Shown here in pieces: positions 1 through 8,496 of a stretch of DNA of 64,000 bases. The DNA comes from Neolewinella xylanilytica. GTDB taxonomy: Bacteria > Bacteroidota > Bacteroidia > Chitinophagales > Saprospiraceae. The notes beneath the pieces are model-generated. The model saw only the letters and a list, made by a program, of their open reading frames with translations, did not search any database and had not been told where the DNA came from. The DNA lies in the NCBI RefSeq assembly GCF_002934605.1, contig NZ_PTJC01000007.1:248001-312000 (forward strand), read 5' to 3'. Each line of letters begins with the position of its first letter. The stretch's first letter is position 1. The position numbers and the translations under genes were made by a program.

Positions 1-1
1 A

Positions 2-808
2 ACAAGAATTGAGGATGAAAGTGGAGATCTACTAACCGCCTTCGATTGGGGCGATGCGATGTCAGCAGTTTCGGAGTTGAGTAATCCTACTAATTTTGAG
101 GCGTTCACAACTGGGTTGACTTATTTGAAAGACAATCAGAAAAAAGCGTTTAAATTGCCAGATAATATTCCAATACTCACTAATCCATATGTAAGTACCG
201 TAGTCAGCTTTATCGGAGCTTTGGCGCCCAAAGGAGATTTAGAAGAGAGAAACAATAAGTTAGGGCGGTTAAATTGTATATTGACATTTGCTATGGAGGC
301 TGACAAGCAAATGAACTTCATAGCGACAGAGCAGGAATATCTCAAAAAGCTTAGTACGGATCTAGCTGATCGGGCAGATAATGTGAAGGAAAACATGTTT
401 GAATTGGTAAATATAGATCCATTATCCATTGATCTTCTTAGCGAATTAAGAGAGGTTATGGATCGAGAGTTTATCGATGACAACATTAAGCAACTGGAGC
501 AGAACATGTATGATGTACTCGATCTATACGAGGACTACCAATTTATGGTAAATTCCGCCGTCGAGTCTCTTCAAAAAGCTGACTATGCCCTTCAAAACAT
601 AAAAGATACTTGCCCGGTAGATACAGATGGTGATCTTGAGGAATTATTAAGTTCTATTGATGACCGTAAGGATGAATTAAGTAATAAGCTGTTATCTGCC
701 AGAGATAATACTGTTCAAAACTTCCAAAATGAACTCCGGAAGTTAAAAGCCTATAATGTCTTGATAACTCCCCTCAAAGCTTCAGTAGTAATTAATGAAA
801 CGCCATAG
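2..808 (+). CDS. Unrecognised helical/coiled-coil protein, 5' end outside the window
   Basis: I do not recognise this protein. The frame is open from base 2, so the gene probably begins before the window; the first internal ATG is at 59, but residues upstream of it read plausibly (ending in DLLTAFDWGDA). No signal peptide or membrane segment is visible in the part seen. The sequence is rich in Asp, Glu, Leu and Lys and looks almost wholly alpha-helical, with long coiled-coil-prone stretches in the second half. The DNA is AT-rich, unlike the GC-rich core of the window but like the next gene, so it probably belongs to an acquired island that also carries the restriction-modification genes. A structural or defence-accessory role is possible, but nothing in the sequence shows it. 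Confidence 0.6.
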   Translation, partial: TRIEDESGDLLTAFDWGDAMSAVSELSNPTNFEAFTTGLTYLKDNQKKAFKLPDNIPILTNPYVSTVVSFIGALAPKGDLEERNNKLGRLNCILTFAMEADKQMNFIATEQEYLKKLSTDLADRADNVKENMFELVNIDPLSIDLLSELREVMDREFIDDNIKQLEQNMYDVLDLYEDYQFMVNSAVESLQKADYALQNIKDTCPVDTDGDLEELLSSIDDRKDELSNKLLSARDNTVQNFQNELRKLKAYNVLITPLKASVVINETP

Positions 809-1446
809 TGGGTGCCGCGTTTAATATAGTGGTTTATTAGATTTGACAATGGCAGTTTGTAGGATTAGGAGATAGTCTGGAATATTAATTCAGGGGCCAT
901 AAGTTAATTGAACTTGTTATTTTGACGTAAGTGCTTTTCTTCTTCCTGTTATTATAAATATTAGAAGCTCTAATGTTAAGTAAGCAGCAGATGGAATATT
1001 GGTATCAAGCTAAGCAGCCTGGCCTACAATCTGGTTCGATTTTGGCGAATAAAAGTGCATGTGGCGAATGTCTAGCACGGAATTTTCGACTTTGTGTTGA
1101 TTTAATCTGATATCATTCCGCAATTACCTCGGACAACCAAGTTGTTGTCCAACAGCGCCTACCCCCCGGCCGGTTAAAAGACTTCATGAAGCGGTTGGAC
1201 TTGGTGATTTTTTGTACTACGGTGCATGATTCTAATCGGCGGGGTTTTTTTTTGGAGGCTAATCGCTGGATAAGTAACTGGACCGTTGATGGAGCAATTG
1301 GTATCGAGGAATAAAGTAGGACTTTGAGCGAACAGTTGAAAATTTGGCGCTCTCCGGATCAGTAGCAAACATCCAAATGGTATTATTGTCATTAGTAACC
1401 GCTGTAGCTAAAATTTTAACATACAATTGGAACTTATACTTGCATT
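809..1446. other. AT-rich intergenic region, 638 bp
   Basis: No convincing gene. The only small open frame I noticed is 973-1110 on the plus strand (45 codons, starting MLSKQQMEYWYQAK and containing two close Cys), which has no recognisable family and could be chance. A reverse-strand open frame at 1174-1392 has no protein-like features. The region separates two AT-rich genes and presumably contains the promoter of the gene at 1447, but I could not identify a clear TAnnTTTG box. Confidence 0.4.
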
Positions 1447-2559
1447 ATGGATGCGAATAAAAAAAGAGAGGAAACTTCTTTTCTAGAAGAAGAATTATCA
1501 AACCTTTCTAAAAGAATGCTTCAGTTGGAAAATAGTCTAGCTGAAAGAAAGTCAAAATCGTCGAGTTCACAATTAAAAAGCAGAGGGGAGGCTCAGGAAG
1601 GTAATTTAACCTCAACTTATAATAAGTCAATTAATGCTCAGGCTATATTGGTACTAGAATTTGTAACCGTTTTAACCGCTATTGCGACGGTCGTTTTCTT
1701 ATATATTCAGAACGGACAGCTGGTTGAATCTAATAGATCTATCGGACAGCAGACTGAGTTATTCAGAAAACAGAACCTTCAACAAGTCGTATCAACAAAT
1801 AGCCAGATGGCCTCGGATTTGATTAGAGATTTATACGAGGCTAAATTGGCAGATCCTAAGGTAGGGCTGTATGATGTTTGGGAAGTCCCGCAGCCGCTCG
1901 TGCATAGGATAGCAACAGTATCTGAGGCTTTGGCGCCTTACGACACCGTTAAATATGAGATGGTGCTAAGCGATACTATTATAACAGGGAAAACTTTTGC
2001 AAGTCGTGAAAGAGGTCAACTGCTTGGAGCTCTTGCGTCACTTTTTGTAAAATTCCCATTACAACCGAATCCTAATTTTGAATACAGTTTTTTAGCCAAT
2101 CAAGACATTTTACTTGCTCAGTTCAGAAAAGGTAATTTAGCGCATTCTTGCTTTGCAAACGCTACCATTCGTTATAGTAATTTTCAAAATTCTGATCTCA
2201 CTAATTGTAACTTTGATTATGCAAATCTTTATACCTCTAAATATTACGATTCTGATTTCACAGGTTCTTCAATGGTTAGGGCGAGATTTTTTAAATTGGA
2301 TACTTCAAGAATAGTCCCAGTAACAGATTTGACATCTAATGAAAGAGACATGCAGTGGGAACGCAGAGTGAAAAAGATCAGAGACCAAATAGCTCTAGAG
2401 CAAAATTTGACTGTGATAGACGAGATGTACAGAGATCGCAATATTGCAAGTTTTCATAACGCTGTATTTGATAGCGTAGATGTAATTAAGCCTATAAACT
2501 TTGACCGTCGTATTATTAGAAGCTTTAAAAGTTCTGTCGGCGCTAACTTCATCTGGTAG
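1447..2559 (+). CDS. Membrane-anchored pentapeptide-repeat protein
   Basis: The protein is 370 residues. Residues 1-50 are charged and coiled-coil-like. One hydrophobic segment lies at about 67-90 (ILVLEFVTVLTAIATVVFLY), followed by a long helical region. At about 225-280 there is a short run of degenerate pentapeptide repeats (for example FANATIRYSNFQNSDLTNCN). There is no cleavable signal peptide, so a single-pass inner-membrane anchor is likely. Pentapeptide repeats form right-handed quadrilateral helices that usually mediate protein contacts; a few act as DNA mimics. The gene is AT-rich and sits just upstream of a type I restriction-modification locus, so a role in a mobile or defence island is possible but not shown. 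The ATG at 1447 is the natural start. Confidence 0.7.
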   Translation: MDANKKREETSFLEEELSNLSKRMLQLENSLAERKSKSSSSQLKSRGEAQEGNLTSTYNKSINAQAILVLEFVTVLTAIATVVFLYIQNGQLVESNRSIGQQTELFRKQNLQQVVSTNSQMASDLIRDLYEAKLADPKVGLYDVWEVPQPLVHRIATVSEALAPYDTVKYEMVLSDTIITGKTFASRERGQLLGALASLFVKFPLQPNPNFEYSFLANQDILLAQFRKGNLAHSCFANATIRYSNFQNSDLTNCNFDYANLYTSKYYDSDFTGSSMVRARFFKLDTSRIVPVTDLTSNERDMQWERRVKKIRDQIALEQNLTVIDEMYRDRNIASFHNAVFDSVDVIKPINFDRRIIRSFKSSVGANFIW

Positions 2560-2630
2560 ATCGTCACATTAAACGCGGGTAAGTTAGGGGGGGTGTCGAT
2601 AGAATATTGAATTTCCCTACCTTACACCCC

Positions 2631-4145
2631 ATGATCACCGGCCCCCTAAAGTCCCAGGTAGACGCCATCTGGAACCACTTCGCCAATGGCGGACTCACCA
2701 ACGCCCTCACCGTCATCGAGCAGTTTACCTACCTGCTGTTTTTGCGGCGGCTGGACGAGCGGCAGGTCAAGGAGGAACGGAAAGCGAACCTGCTCGGCGA
2801 AGAGGTGGAGGATCCGATCTACGGACCGCGCGAGCAAGCCCTGCGGTGGAGCCAATTCGTGCAAATGGACCCGAAGTCGCTGCACGAGGTATTTACGCGG
2901 GGCGTCGACGTCCGTACCGAGGAAGAAATAGCCGCGAAGGAAACGCCCCGCCTGCTCACCGCCTTCGACAAGATGAAAACCGTAGGCAAGGCCGGCGGCG
3001 TCTTCACCGAGTACATGAAGGGCGCCACCTTTATGATCGACAAGCCGCGACTGCTCGACCAGGTCGTGCAGGGCATCGATAAGATCGAGATGGCCGACCG
3101 CGATACGAAGGGCGATCTCTACGAGTATATGCTCTCGAAGATCGCCAGCGCCGGCCGCAACGGACAGTTCCGCACGCCGCGCCACATCATTCGCATGATG
3201 GTGGATATGACCCGACCCACCAAAGACGATACCATCTGTGACCCCGCCTGCGGTACGGCCGGCTTCCTGGTTAGCGCAGGGGAGTACCTGCACGATCAGC
3301 ATCGCGACTGGTTCAACGACCGGGCCTTTCGGGAGCACTATAACACGGAGATGTTCACCGGGGTAGAGAACGACCCCAGTATGCTCCGCATCGCCGCCAT
3401 GAACCTGCAGCTGCACGGCATCGACGAGCCGAACCTCCACAATCGCGACAGCCTCAGCAACGCCAACGCCGATATGCGGGAGCAATTCTCCCTCATCCTC
3501 GCCAACCCGCCCTTCAAGGGGAGCCTCGACTACGACGCCGTGGAGCCCGGCCTGCTGCAGACCGCCAAGACCAAGAAGACCGAACTGCTCTTCCTCTCCC
3601 TTATGCTGCGCATGCTCACCACCGGCGGACGCGCGGCCGTGATCGTGCCGGACGGGGTACTCTTCGGCAGCTCGAAAGCGCACAAGACGATCCGGAAGGA
3701 GATCATCGAGAAGCATAAATTAAAGGCGGTGGTATCCATGCCCGGCGGCGTGTTCAAGCCCTACGCGGGGGTGAGTACGGCCATCCTCTTCTTCACCAAA
3801 ACGGGCACCGGCGGCACCGACGACGTCTGGTTCTACGATATGCAGGCCGATGGCTTCAGTCTGGACGATAAGCGCGCCGCGATCGCCGAGAACGACATCC
3901 CCGATATTGTAGCCCGCTTCCACGACCGTGAAGCCGAAATTGGCCGTAAGCGCACCGACCGGAGCTTCTTCGTCCCGAAGGCTGAAATCGAGGAGCAGGA
4001 CTACGACCTGAGCATCAACCGGTACAAGGAAATCGTGTACGAGGCAGTCGACTACGACCCGCCGGCCACCATCATCGCGCGCATCAAGGCGCTGGAGCAG
4101 GAGCGGTTCGAGGGATTGGAGGAGTTGGAAAGTATGCTAAAATGA
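2631..4145 (+). CDS. hsdM: Type I restriction-modification DNA methyltransferase subunit HsdM
   Basis: This is the N6-adenine methyltransferase subunit, which together with HsdS methylates the recognition site and is also needed by the restriction complex. An N-terminal helical HsdM domain (begins GPLKSQVDAIWNHF) is followed by the catalytic domain. The S-adenosylmethionine motif DPACGTAGF is at about residues 204-212 and the catalytic NPPF motif at about 292-295. At about 504 residues it has the family's usual length. I chose the ATG at 2631, where homologous HsdM proteins normally begin; an in-frame TTG at 2607 would add eight residues and lies closer to a purine-rich run at 2587-2593. The stop overlaps the hsdS start by four bases (ATGA). 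The gene is GC-rich, in sharp contrast to the sequence before 2560. Confidence 0.95.
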   Translation: MITGPLKSQVDAIWNHFANGGLTNALTVIEQFTYLLFLRRLDERQVKEERKANLLGEEVEDPIYGPREQALRWSQFVQMDPKSLHEVFTRGVDVRTEEEIAAKETPRLLTAFDKMKTVGKAGGVFTEYMKGATFMIDKPRLLDQVVQGIDKIEMADRDTKGDLYEYMLSKIASAGRNGQFRTPRHIIRMMVDMTRPTKDDTICDPACGTAGFLVSAGEYLHDQHRDWFNDRAFREHYNTEMFTGVENDPSMLRIAAMNLQLHGIDEPNLHNRDSLSNANADMREQFSLILANPPFKGSLDYDAVEPGLLQTAKTKKTELLFLSLMLRMLTTGGRAAVIVPDGVLFGSSKAHKTIRKEIIEKHKLKAVVSMPGGVFKPYAGVSTAILFFTKTGTGGTDDVWFYDMQADGFSLDDKRAAIAENDIPDIVARFHDREAEIGRKRTDRSFFVPKAEIEEQDYDLSINRYKEIVYEAVDYDPPATIIARIKALEQERFEGLEELESMLK

Positions 4146-5398
4146 AAATGTTGAGCACCGAGTGTATAGGGTGGGAAATCGTAAAAATTCCAAGAGTCCT
4201 TTTCTTTCAGGAAGGTCCAGGGGTCCGAAAGTGGCAATTTACCAACTCTGGAATCAAGCTTTTAAACGGTGGTAATATTAATGATAATCAAGTTGATTTA
4301 AGTACAACAGATAAGTACATCAGTGAAGAAGAAGCTTACGGAAAGTATGCTCATTTTTTGGCCGATGCTGGAGATTTAGTTATAGCATGTTCAGGGATAG
4401 TTGTCGAAAAGTTTTCAAAGAAGATAGCTTTTCTAGGACCGGAACATATTCCGATATGCATGAACACTAGCACAATGAGGTTTAGGCCAAAAAAAGAAGG
4501 CAAAATCACATTAGAATATTTTAAATACTTTTTGCAGACTCGTTTATTCACAAACCAACTACAAAAATTAATTACTGGATCCGCACAATTGAACTTTGGT
4601 CCCAGCCACATAAAAAAGATTCAATTACCCCTACCCCCCCTCCCCGTCCAGCGCCGCATTGCCGCCGCCCTGGACCTGGCCGACCGGCAGCGGCAGCTGC
4701 TGCGCGCCGAGATCGCGGCCTACGGGGAGCTGGGGGAGAGCTTGTTTTTGGAGATGTTTGGGGATGAACTGAGAGGGGGAAGCGATAATTGGAAAGTCTA
4801 TTCAATGAAAGCTGTCGCTACTTCTCGGCTTGGCAAAATGCTAGATAAACGGCGGCAGCACGGAAATAGGCAGAGAATGTACTTGCGTAATGCCAATGTT
4901 CAGTGGTTCAAATTTGACCTCGATTCAATTTATACAATGGACATAGAAGAAGATGAGGAAGAAAAGTACGGACTTCAAAGAGGAGATATTTTAGTTTGCG
5001 AAGGAGGAGAGATAGGTAGGGCTGCAATATGGAAAGGAGAGATAGAAAATTGTTACTATCAAAAGGCCCTGCATAGACTGCGCGTGAACAATATGCTGGT
5101 GAACTCTGAATACTTAGTTAATTGGTTTTATTACCAGTCTAAAAACAATGGCTTTGGAGACTATAGCTCTTCAGTTACTATTGCGCATTTGACCGGGGCT
5201 AAATTGAAAACGATGAAAGTGAAAGTGCCTCCTTTACACCTTCAAAGCAAATTTGCTAAATTATTAAGTCAGAAAGAAATATTAAAAGATAAAGCCGAAA
5301 CCGCCCTCGCCGAGGCTGACGACCTTTTTCAGGCGTTGTTGCAGCGGGCTTTTCGGGGGGAGTTGTTTGGGGCGGAGGTGCCAAGTGTGGAAGTATGA
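4142..5398 (+). CDS. hsdS: Type I restriction-modification specificity subunit HsdS
   Basis: This is the DNA-recognition subunit. The 418 residues have the usual two-half layout: target recognition domain 1 (about 1-160), conserved helical spacer beginning LPPLPVQRRIAAALDLADRQ (about 161-205), target recognition domain 2 (about 215-360), and a second conserved helix beginning VPPLHLQSKFAKLLSQKEIL. Composition is mosaic: the two recognition domains are AT-rich while the spacer and the C-terminal end are GC-rich. That is the expected sign of domain swapping between specificity genes. It is translationally coupled to hsdM upstream and to the GIY-YIG gene downstream, both by ATGA overlaps. The target sequence cannot be read from the protein. 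Confidence 0.93.
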   Translation: MKMLSTECIGWEIVKIPRVLFFQEGPGVRKWQFTNSGIKLLNGGNINDNQVDLSTTDKYISEEEAYGKYAHFLADAGDLVIACSGIVVEKFSKKIAFLGPEHIPICMNTSTMRFRPKKEGKITLEYFKYFLQTRLFTNQLQKLITGSAQLNFGPSHIKKIQLPLPPLPVQRRIAAALDLADRQRQLLRAEIAAYGELGESLFLEMFGDELRGGSDNWKVYSMKAVATSRLGKMLDKRRQHGNRQRMYLRNANVQWFKFDLDSIYTMDIEEDEEEKYGLQRGDILVCEGGEIGRAAIWKGEIENCYYQKALHRLRVNNMLVNSEYLVNWFYYQSKNNGFGDYSSSVTIAHLTGAKLKTMKVKVPPLHLQSKFAKLLSQKEILKDKAETALAEADDLFQALLQRAFRGELFGAEVPSVEV

Positions 5399-6003
5399 CC
5401 CCAGAGGAATTAAAAAAGCTAGTCGACACTTCGGACCGCATTGCAACGGAGTGTTTGGAGCAACTTGCTAAAAAGAAAGCCCCGCAGCTAAAAGACTTTC
5501 ATACATTGGTAAAGTCCTCAGATGGCAAGCTTGTAAAGTCTTTTCAGCCTATTACACTAAGTAGGCTAAAGCATGGTGCTTTTAATGCCAAGAATAACCA
5601 GGATCGAAAAAAGAATAATACCATTAGTGGCATATACGTCTTCGGCGAAAATACGTCTGAAGGTGTCAGGCCGGTCTACGTTGGAAGAAGTCGAGACATC
5701 TTCAGCCGATTCAAGCAGCATGGCCACGGTGGAGATCATTACCAAAGTTCTCTTGCATACTTGATTGCTTTCGATGGGATGTCGGAAGAAGATCATGTCA
5801 ACCTTGCGGAAACGATGAAGGAAACCAATTCGCGAAGTAAGCGGGCGAGTATGTCGGATGAGCGATTGCAGGCGGCAATGGCGGAGGTTCGAGAGTTCAG
5901 AGTGTACATCTATCCAGAGCCAAATGATTATAAGCAGTATTTCTGCGAGGTTGCGGTTGCTGGTTTGCTTCGAGCAAAATGGAATAAGTTTAAGACCCAC
6001 TAA
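5395..6003 (+). CDS. GIY-YIG nuclease-like protein in the hsdM-hsdS operon
   Basis: The 202-residue protein has a GIY-YIG-like core: GIY at residues 79-81, YVG at 95-97, then R98, R100 and a downstream FSRFKQHGHGG stretch, as in small GIY-YIG endonuclease domains. The N-terminal 75 residues are helical and not recognised. The catalytic Glu normally found near the domain end is not obvious, so nuclease activity is not certain. The start codon overlaps the hsdS stop (ATGA), so it is made with HsdM and HsdS. This suggests an accessory nuclease or DNA-binding factor of the type I system rather than a stray gene. It is followed by the first copy of a 96-bp repeat. Confidence 0.7.
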   Translation: MTPEELKKLVDTSDRIATECLEQLAKKKAPQLKDFHTLVKSSDGKLVKSFQPITLSRLKHGAFNAKNNQDRKKNNTISGIYVFGENTSEGVRPVYVGRSRDIFSRFKQHGHGGDHYQSSLAYLIAFDGMSEEDHVNLAETMKETNSRSKRASMSDERLQAAMAEVREFRVYIYPEPNDYKQYFCEVAVAGLLRAKWNKFKTH

Positions 6004-6006
6004 TGA

Positions 6007-6102
6007 CGACCCGTCGACAGACCAGCTGCGCTGGGCGGACGACTGTTGCCAGCTTCGTCCGCCGAACGCAGCGTAGCGGAGTTCGTCTGCCGAAGCGGGT
6101 GG
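6007..6102 (+). repeat. 96-bp dispersed repeat, copy A
   Basis: This stretch is nearly identical, in the same orientation, to 8368-8464. The shared parts include ACCAGCT.CGCTGGGC.GACGACTGTTG and GCGGAG.TCGTCTGCCGAAGCGGGTGG. It contains arms that can pair imperfectly (CTTCG...CGAAC against GTTCG...CGAAG). It starts three bases after the stop of the GIY-YIG gene. A shorter relative with both arms lies at 55451-55499. Confidence 0.85.
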
Positions 6103-6234
6103 GTTTAGATCTTTAACCCTCCATACGCAGCGTGTGGAGCTCGCAAACCATCAGCTGCGGGGACATTAATACAGGACGTTACTTTACAACCCGGGGTGAA
6201 ATAAATTCGTGACGGGCCAGGACCTTCGGGATAC

Positions 6235-6831
6235 TTACCGCGGATGCGTTTTTTTTCGCCCACCCTTCGGCCGGCGGGTGGTGGACTCGCGGCGGACGAC
6301 GGATGTGCCCCGCCCCGACTTTTCAACGAACTCAAGTCGCTTACCCAAACCTACCTCCGCTATTTTCCGGAGGGTTTTATAGCCGATGTCCGATTTTCCC
6401 CCTTCAATCCGACTGATGTAGTGCCGCGTGCTACCTACCTTTTTCGCCAGGGCCGCTTGCGTAAGTCCTGCGGCTTTACGGGCCTGCTTGAGCTGTCTGC
6501 CCAAGATGTGGGCACTATCGCGTTTTTGGTCAACCGTGCTGTTTTCATACAAGACCGCCGGATCGATGTCGAGGGGGACTTCTACTTCCTCCGGTCCCAG
6601 CAGGTGCATACAGGTGGTGATGTTCGGCCAGGTCAGCGTACCGTTTTCTACGGCTACCCCGCTGACTTTTTCCGCATCGTATAATTCCGCGGTCAGGCTC
6701 TCCGGCGTGGGTTTCCATTTGTCCAGCAAGTGGAGTAGATCGATGGTGCGGTACTCCCCGTTGTTGAAGACACAGGATATACGGTGCCCCTTCAGCTCGG
6801 TGATCTGTAGGATGTTGATCGGGCGGTTCAT
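6235..6831 (-). CDS. DUF2442 plus XRE-type helix-turn-helix protein, probable antitoxin
   Basis: The 198-residue protein has an N-terminal DUF2442 domain (about residues 1-80, with the LLHLLDKWKP region) and a C-terminal XRE-like helix-turn-helix at about 108-165 (LKQARKAAGLTQAALAKKVG, followed by RHYISRIEGGKSDIGYKTL). The last 30 residues are basic and unstructured. DUF2442 and DUF4160 genes are commonly adjacent and are treated as toxin-antitoxin-like pairs. Here the upstream DUF4160 gene overlaps this start by four bases. The fused DNA-binding domain suggests that this protein autoregulates the pair. It lies in reverse orientation inside the restriction-modification locus. Confidence 0.8.
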   Translation of the reverse strand: MNRPINILQITELKGHRISCVFNNGEYRTIDLLHLLDKWKPTPESLTAELYDAEKVSGVAVENGTLTWPNITTCMHLLGPEEVEVPLDIDPAVLYENSTVDQKRDSAHILGRQLKQARKAAGLTQAALAKKVGSTRHYISRIEGGKSDIGYKTLRKIAEVGLGKRLEFVEKSGRGTSVVRRESTTRRPKGGRKKTHPR

Positions 6832-7067
6832 CGTTTGATGGGCGGGTTTAATCGGTTGAATAGCGCCAGTAAGTTCTCCTTATTCTCTTTGGCCCAGTCC
6901 CGTACTTTCTTCAACTTATTTTTTGGTAGCGTACCGTGCATAACGGCCTGCGTAGCGATTTCGACCTGTGCTTCGTGTTCACCATAGGCAACGTGAAAGT
7001 GGGGTGGTGGATGATCGTTCATGTACATCAGGACTTTGACACCATCCAAATGGTGAATGAGGGGCAT
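6828..7067 (-). CDS. DUF4160 protein, probable toxin partner
   Basis: This is a small protein of 79 residues with the DUF4160 signature: an LDGVKVLMYMNDHPPPHFHV stretch near the N-terminus, then a region before NKLKKVRDWAKENKENL at the end. I chose the ATG at 7067 because DUF4160 proteins typically begin within a few residues of this position. The frame stays open to an earlier ATG at 7139, which would add 24 residues of non-family sequence. Its stop overlaps the start of the DUF2442-HTH gene (ATGA), so the two are co-translated. Toxic activity is inferred only from the pairing; no catalytic motif is established for the family beyond the conserved DHxPPHFH patch. Confidence 0.8.
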   Translation of the reverse strand: MPLIHHLDGVKVLMYMNDHPPPHFHVAYGEHEAQVEIATQAVMHGTLPKNKLKKVRDWAKENKENLLALFNRLNPPIKR

Positions 7068-7160
7068 CTTGTTATCTGGTTGGATAACAAAGATAAGGGG
7101 TGCGAGTTGTGTTTGCAAGCCGACCGATGAAGGTGGCACCCGAGCTGTTAGCTTGCCCGA

Positions 7161-8279
7161 TCAGATGATCACGAATTCCCGAAAGTTATCCCGGTTGACG
7201 ATGAAGCCGGTAGCCTCGTAGCTGTTGGTGAAGGTCTTTGTGATAGCCGCCTTGCGCTTGGGGTTCCATTTGAATTCGTAGGCGCCGATCCGGCCATTCA
7301 CCACCTCGACGTAGTCGATTTCCTGCTGCTGGGTGGTACGCCAGAAGTAGCCGCGTGCCCCCGTGCCCTTGTACCGATTTTGTTTTAGTCTTTCCGCAAT
7401 CAGGAAGTTTTCCCAGAGCGGACCGACATCGGCGCGGAGGGACAAATCGGTCGTATCGCCGATGACCGTGTTGCGGATACCGGTATCGTAGAAGTACACC
7501 TTCTTTCCCTTCTTGATCTCGTTGCGTACGTTCCGGCTAAAGCTGGGCAGCCGGAACACTACGAAAGCCTTCTCAAGCACGGAGATGTAGTTCTCCACCG
7601 TGATCCGGTCGATACCCACCAGGCCGCTGAGCTCATTGTAGTTGACCTCGCTGCCGATCTGTAGGGCCAGGGCCTGCACTAGCTTGTCGAGGACCTCGGG
7701 TTTGCGGATGCCCGCGAGCGCCAGGACGTCTTTGTACAGATAGCTGCCGACCAGGTTCCGGAGTACTTCGGCCTCCTCACCGGGATGGTTCATTACGTCC
7801 GGGTACATTCCGAAGATCAGGCGACTGGCCAGTTGCTGCTCCGCCTCCAAAAAACCGACGTGGTGCTGGTATTCTTCCCAGCTGATCGGAAATAACTCGT
7901 ACTCCCATTTTCGGCCCGTCAGCGGTTCGTTGAGCTCGTTGAAAAGGGAGAAGGAAGAAGACCCGCTTACCCAGAGCTGCACCTCCGGAAATTGGTCCAC
8001 AATGATCTTGAGCGTGAGGCCGATGTTGTTGATGCGTTGGGCTTCGTCGATGAAGACCACGGGCTTATTGCCGATCAGGTCCCGCAGGCGCGCGGTGTTG
8101 GGGGTGTCCAGTACGGCACGCACCGTCGGATCGTCGCCGTCGAAGAACTGTACATCGCTGCCCCGGAGAAAATCCCGGATCAGCGTGGTCTTGCCTACCT
8201 GCCGCGGACCGATCACCACGATCGCCTTGCCGCGACCGACTTTAGCAGCTATTCGGTGAGTTAGCGTACGCTCAATCAT
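7161..8279 (-). CDS. AAA+ ATPase with C-terminal DUF4143
   Basis: The protein is a predicted P-loop ATPase. Walker A is GPRQVGKTT near residue 25, Walker B is PVVFIDEAQRI near residue 77, and an arginine-containing sensor region (LWVSGSSSFSLF) lies at about 115. The C-terminal half is a DUF4143 domain with the PD-(D/E)XK-like pattern EIDYVE...AYEFKW. I chose ATG 8279 because it begins with the family's typical MIERTLTHRIA; an earlier ATG at 8312 would add an atypical hydrophobic stretch. These ATPases are widespread in Bacteroidota and archaea and their function is not settled. It is encoded opposite to the flanking restriction-modification genes and is preceded by an AT-rich palindrome. Confidence 0.85.
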   Translation of the reverse strand: MIERTLTHRIAAKVGRGKAIVVIGPRQVGKTTLIRDFLRGSDVQFFDGDDPTVRAVLDTPNTARLRDLIGNKPVVFIDEAQRINNIGLTLKIIVDQFPEVQLWVSGSSSFSLFNELNEPLTGRKWEYELFPISWEEYQHHVGFLEAEQQLASRLIFGMYPDVMNHPGEEAEVLRNLVGSYLYKDVLALAGIRKPEVLDKLVQALALQIGSEVNYNELSGLVGIDRITVENYISVLEKAFVVFRLPSFSRNVRNEIKKGKKVYFYDTGIRNTVIGDTTDLSLRADVGPLWENFLIAERLKQNRYKGTGARGYFWRTTQQQEIDYVEVVNGRIGAYEFKWNPKRKAAITKTFTNSYEATGFIVNRDNFREFVII

Positions 8280-8300
8280 GCCCAAAAGATAATAAATCAA

Positions 8301-8342
8301 GATCGTAATCACATATTATTATGATATTTTGATATTACGATC
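8301..8342. promoter_or_regulatory. AT-rich palindrome upstream of the DUF4143 ATPase
   Basis: GATCGTAAT (8301-8309) and ATTACGATC (8334-8342) form a perfect 9-bp inverted repeat around a 24-bp AT-rich centre. The centre itself contains TATTATTATGATA, a partial palindrome. It lies 22 bases upstream of the ATPase start and stands out from the GC-rich surroundings. An operator or promoter for the ATPase gene is the likeliest reading; this is inferred from position and symmetry. Confidence 0.5.
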
Positions 8343-8367
8343 ACAGGATCTGATGTTTTATGCGAGC

Positions 8368-8464
8368 CGACCCGTCGGCGGACCAGCTACGCTGGGCAGA
8401 CGACTGTTGTCAGCTTCGTCCGCCAAACGCAGCGCTAGCGGAGATCGTCTGCCGAAGCGGGTGG
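8368..8464 (+). repeat. 96-bp dispersed repeat, copy B
   Basis: Direct repeat of 6007-6102 with about eight differences and one extra base. The two copies bracket the reverse-strand module of DUF2442-HTH, DUF4160 and DUF4143 genes, consistent with insertion or rearrangement by recombination between copies. No transposase gene is present. Confidence 0.85.
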
Positions 8465-8496
8465 TTATAAGATCGATCGCTTCCCGGAATTGCATT

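Noticed and set aside
2646-3716. Reverse-strand frame of 356 codons opposite hsdM
   Set aside because: Mirrors hsdM; Gly/Val/His-rich composition typical of antisense translation.
6007-8464. Insertion sequence
   Set aside because: Direct repeats flank the module, but there is no transposase or target-site duplication visible.
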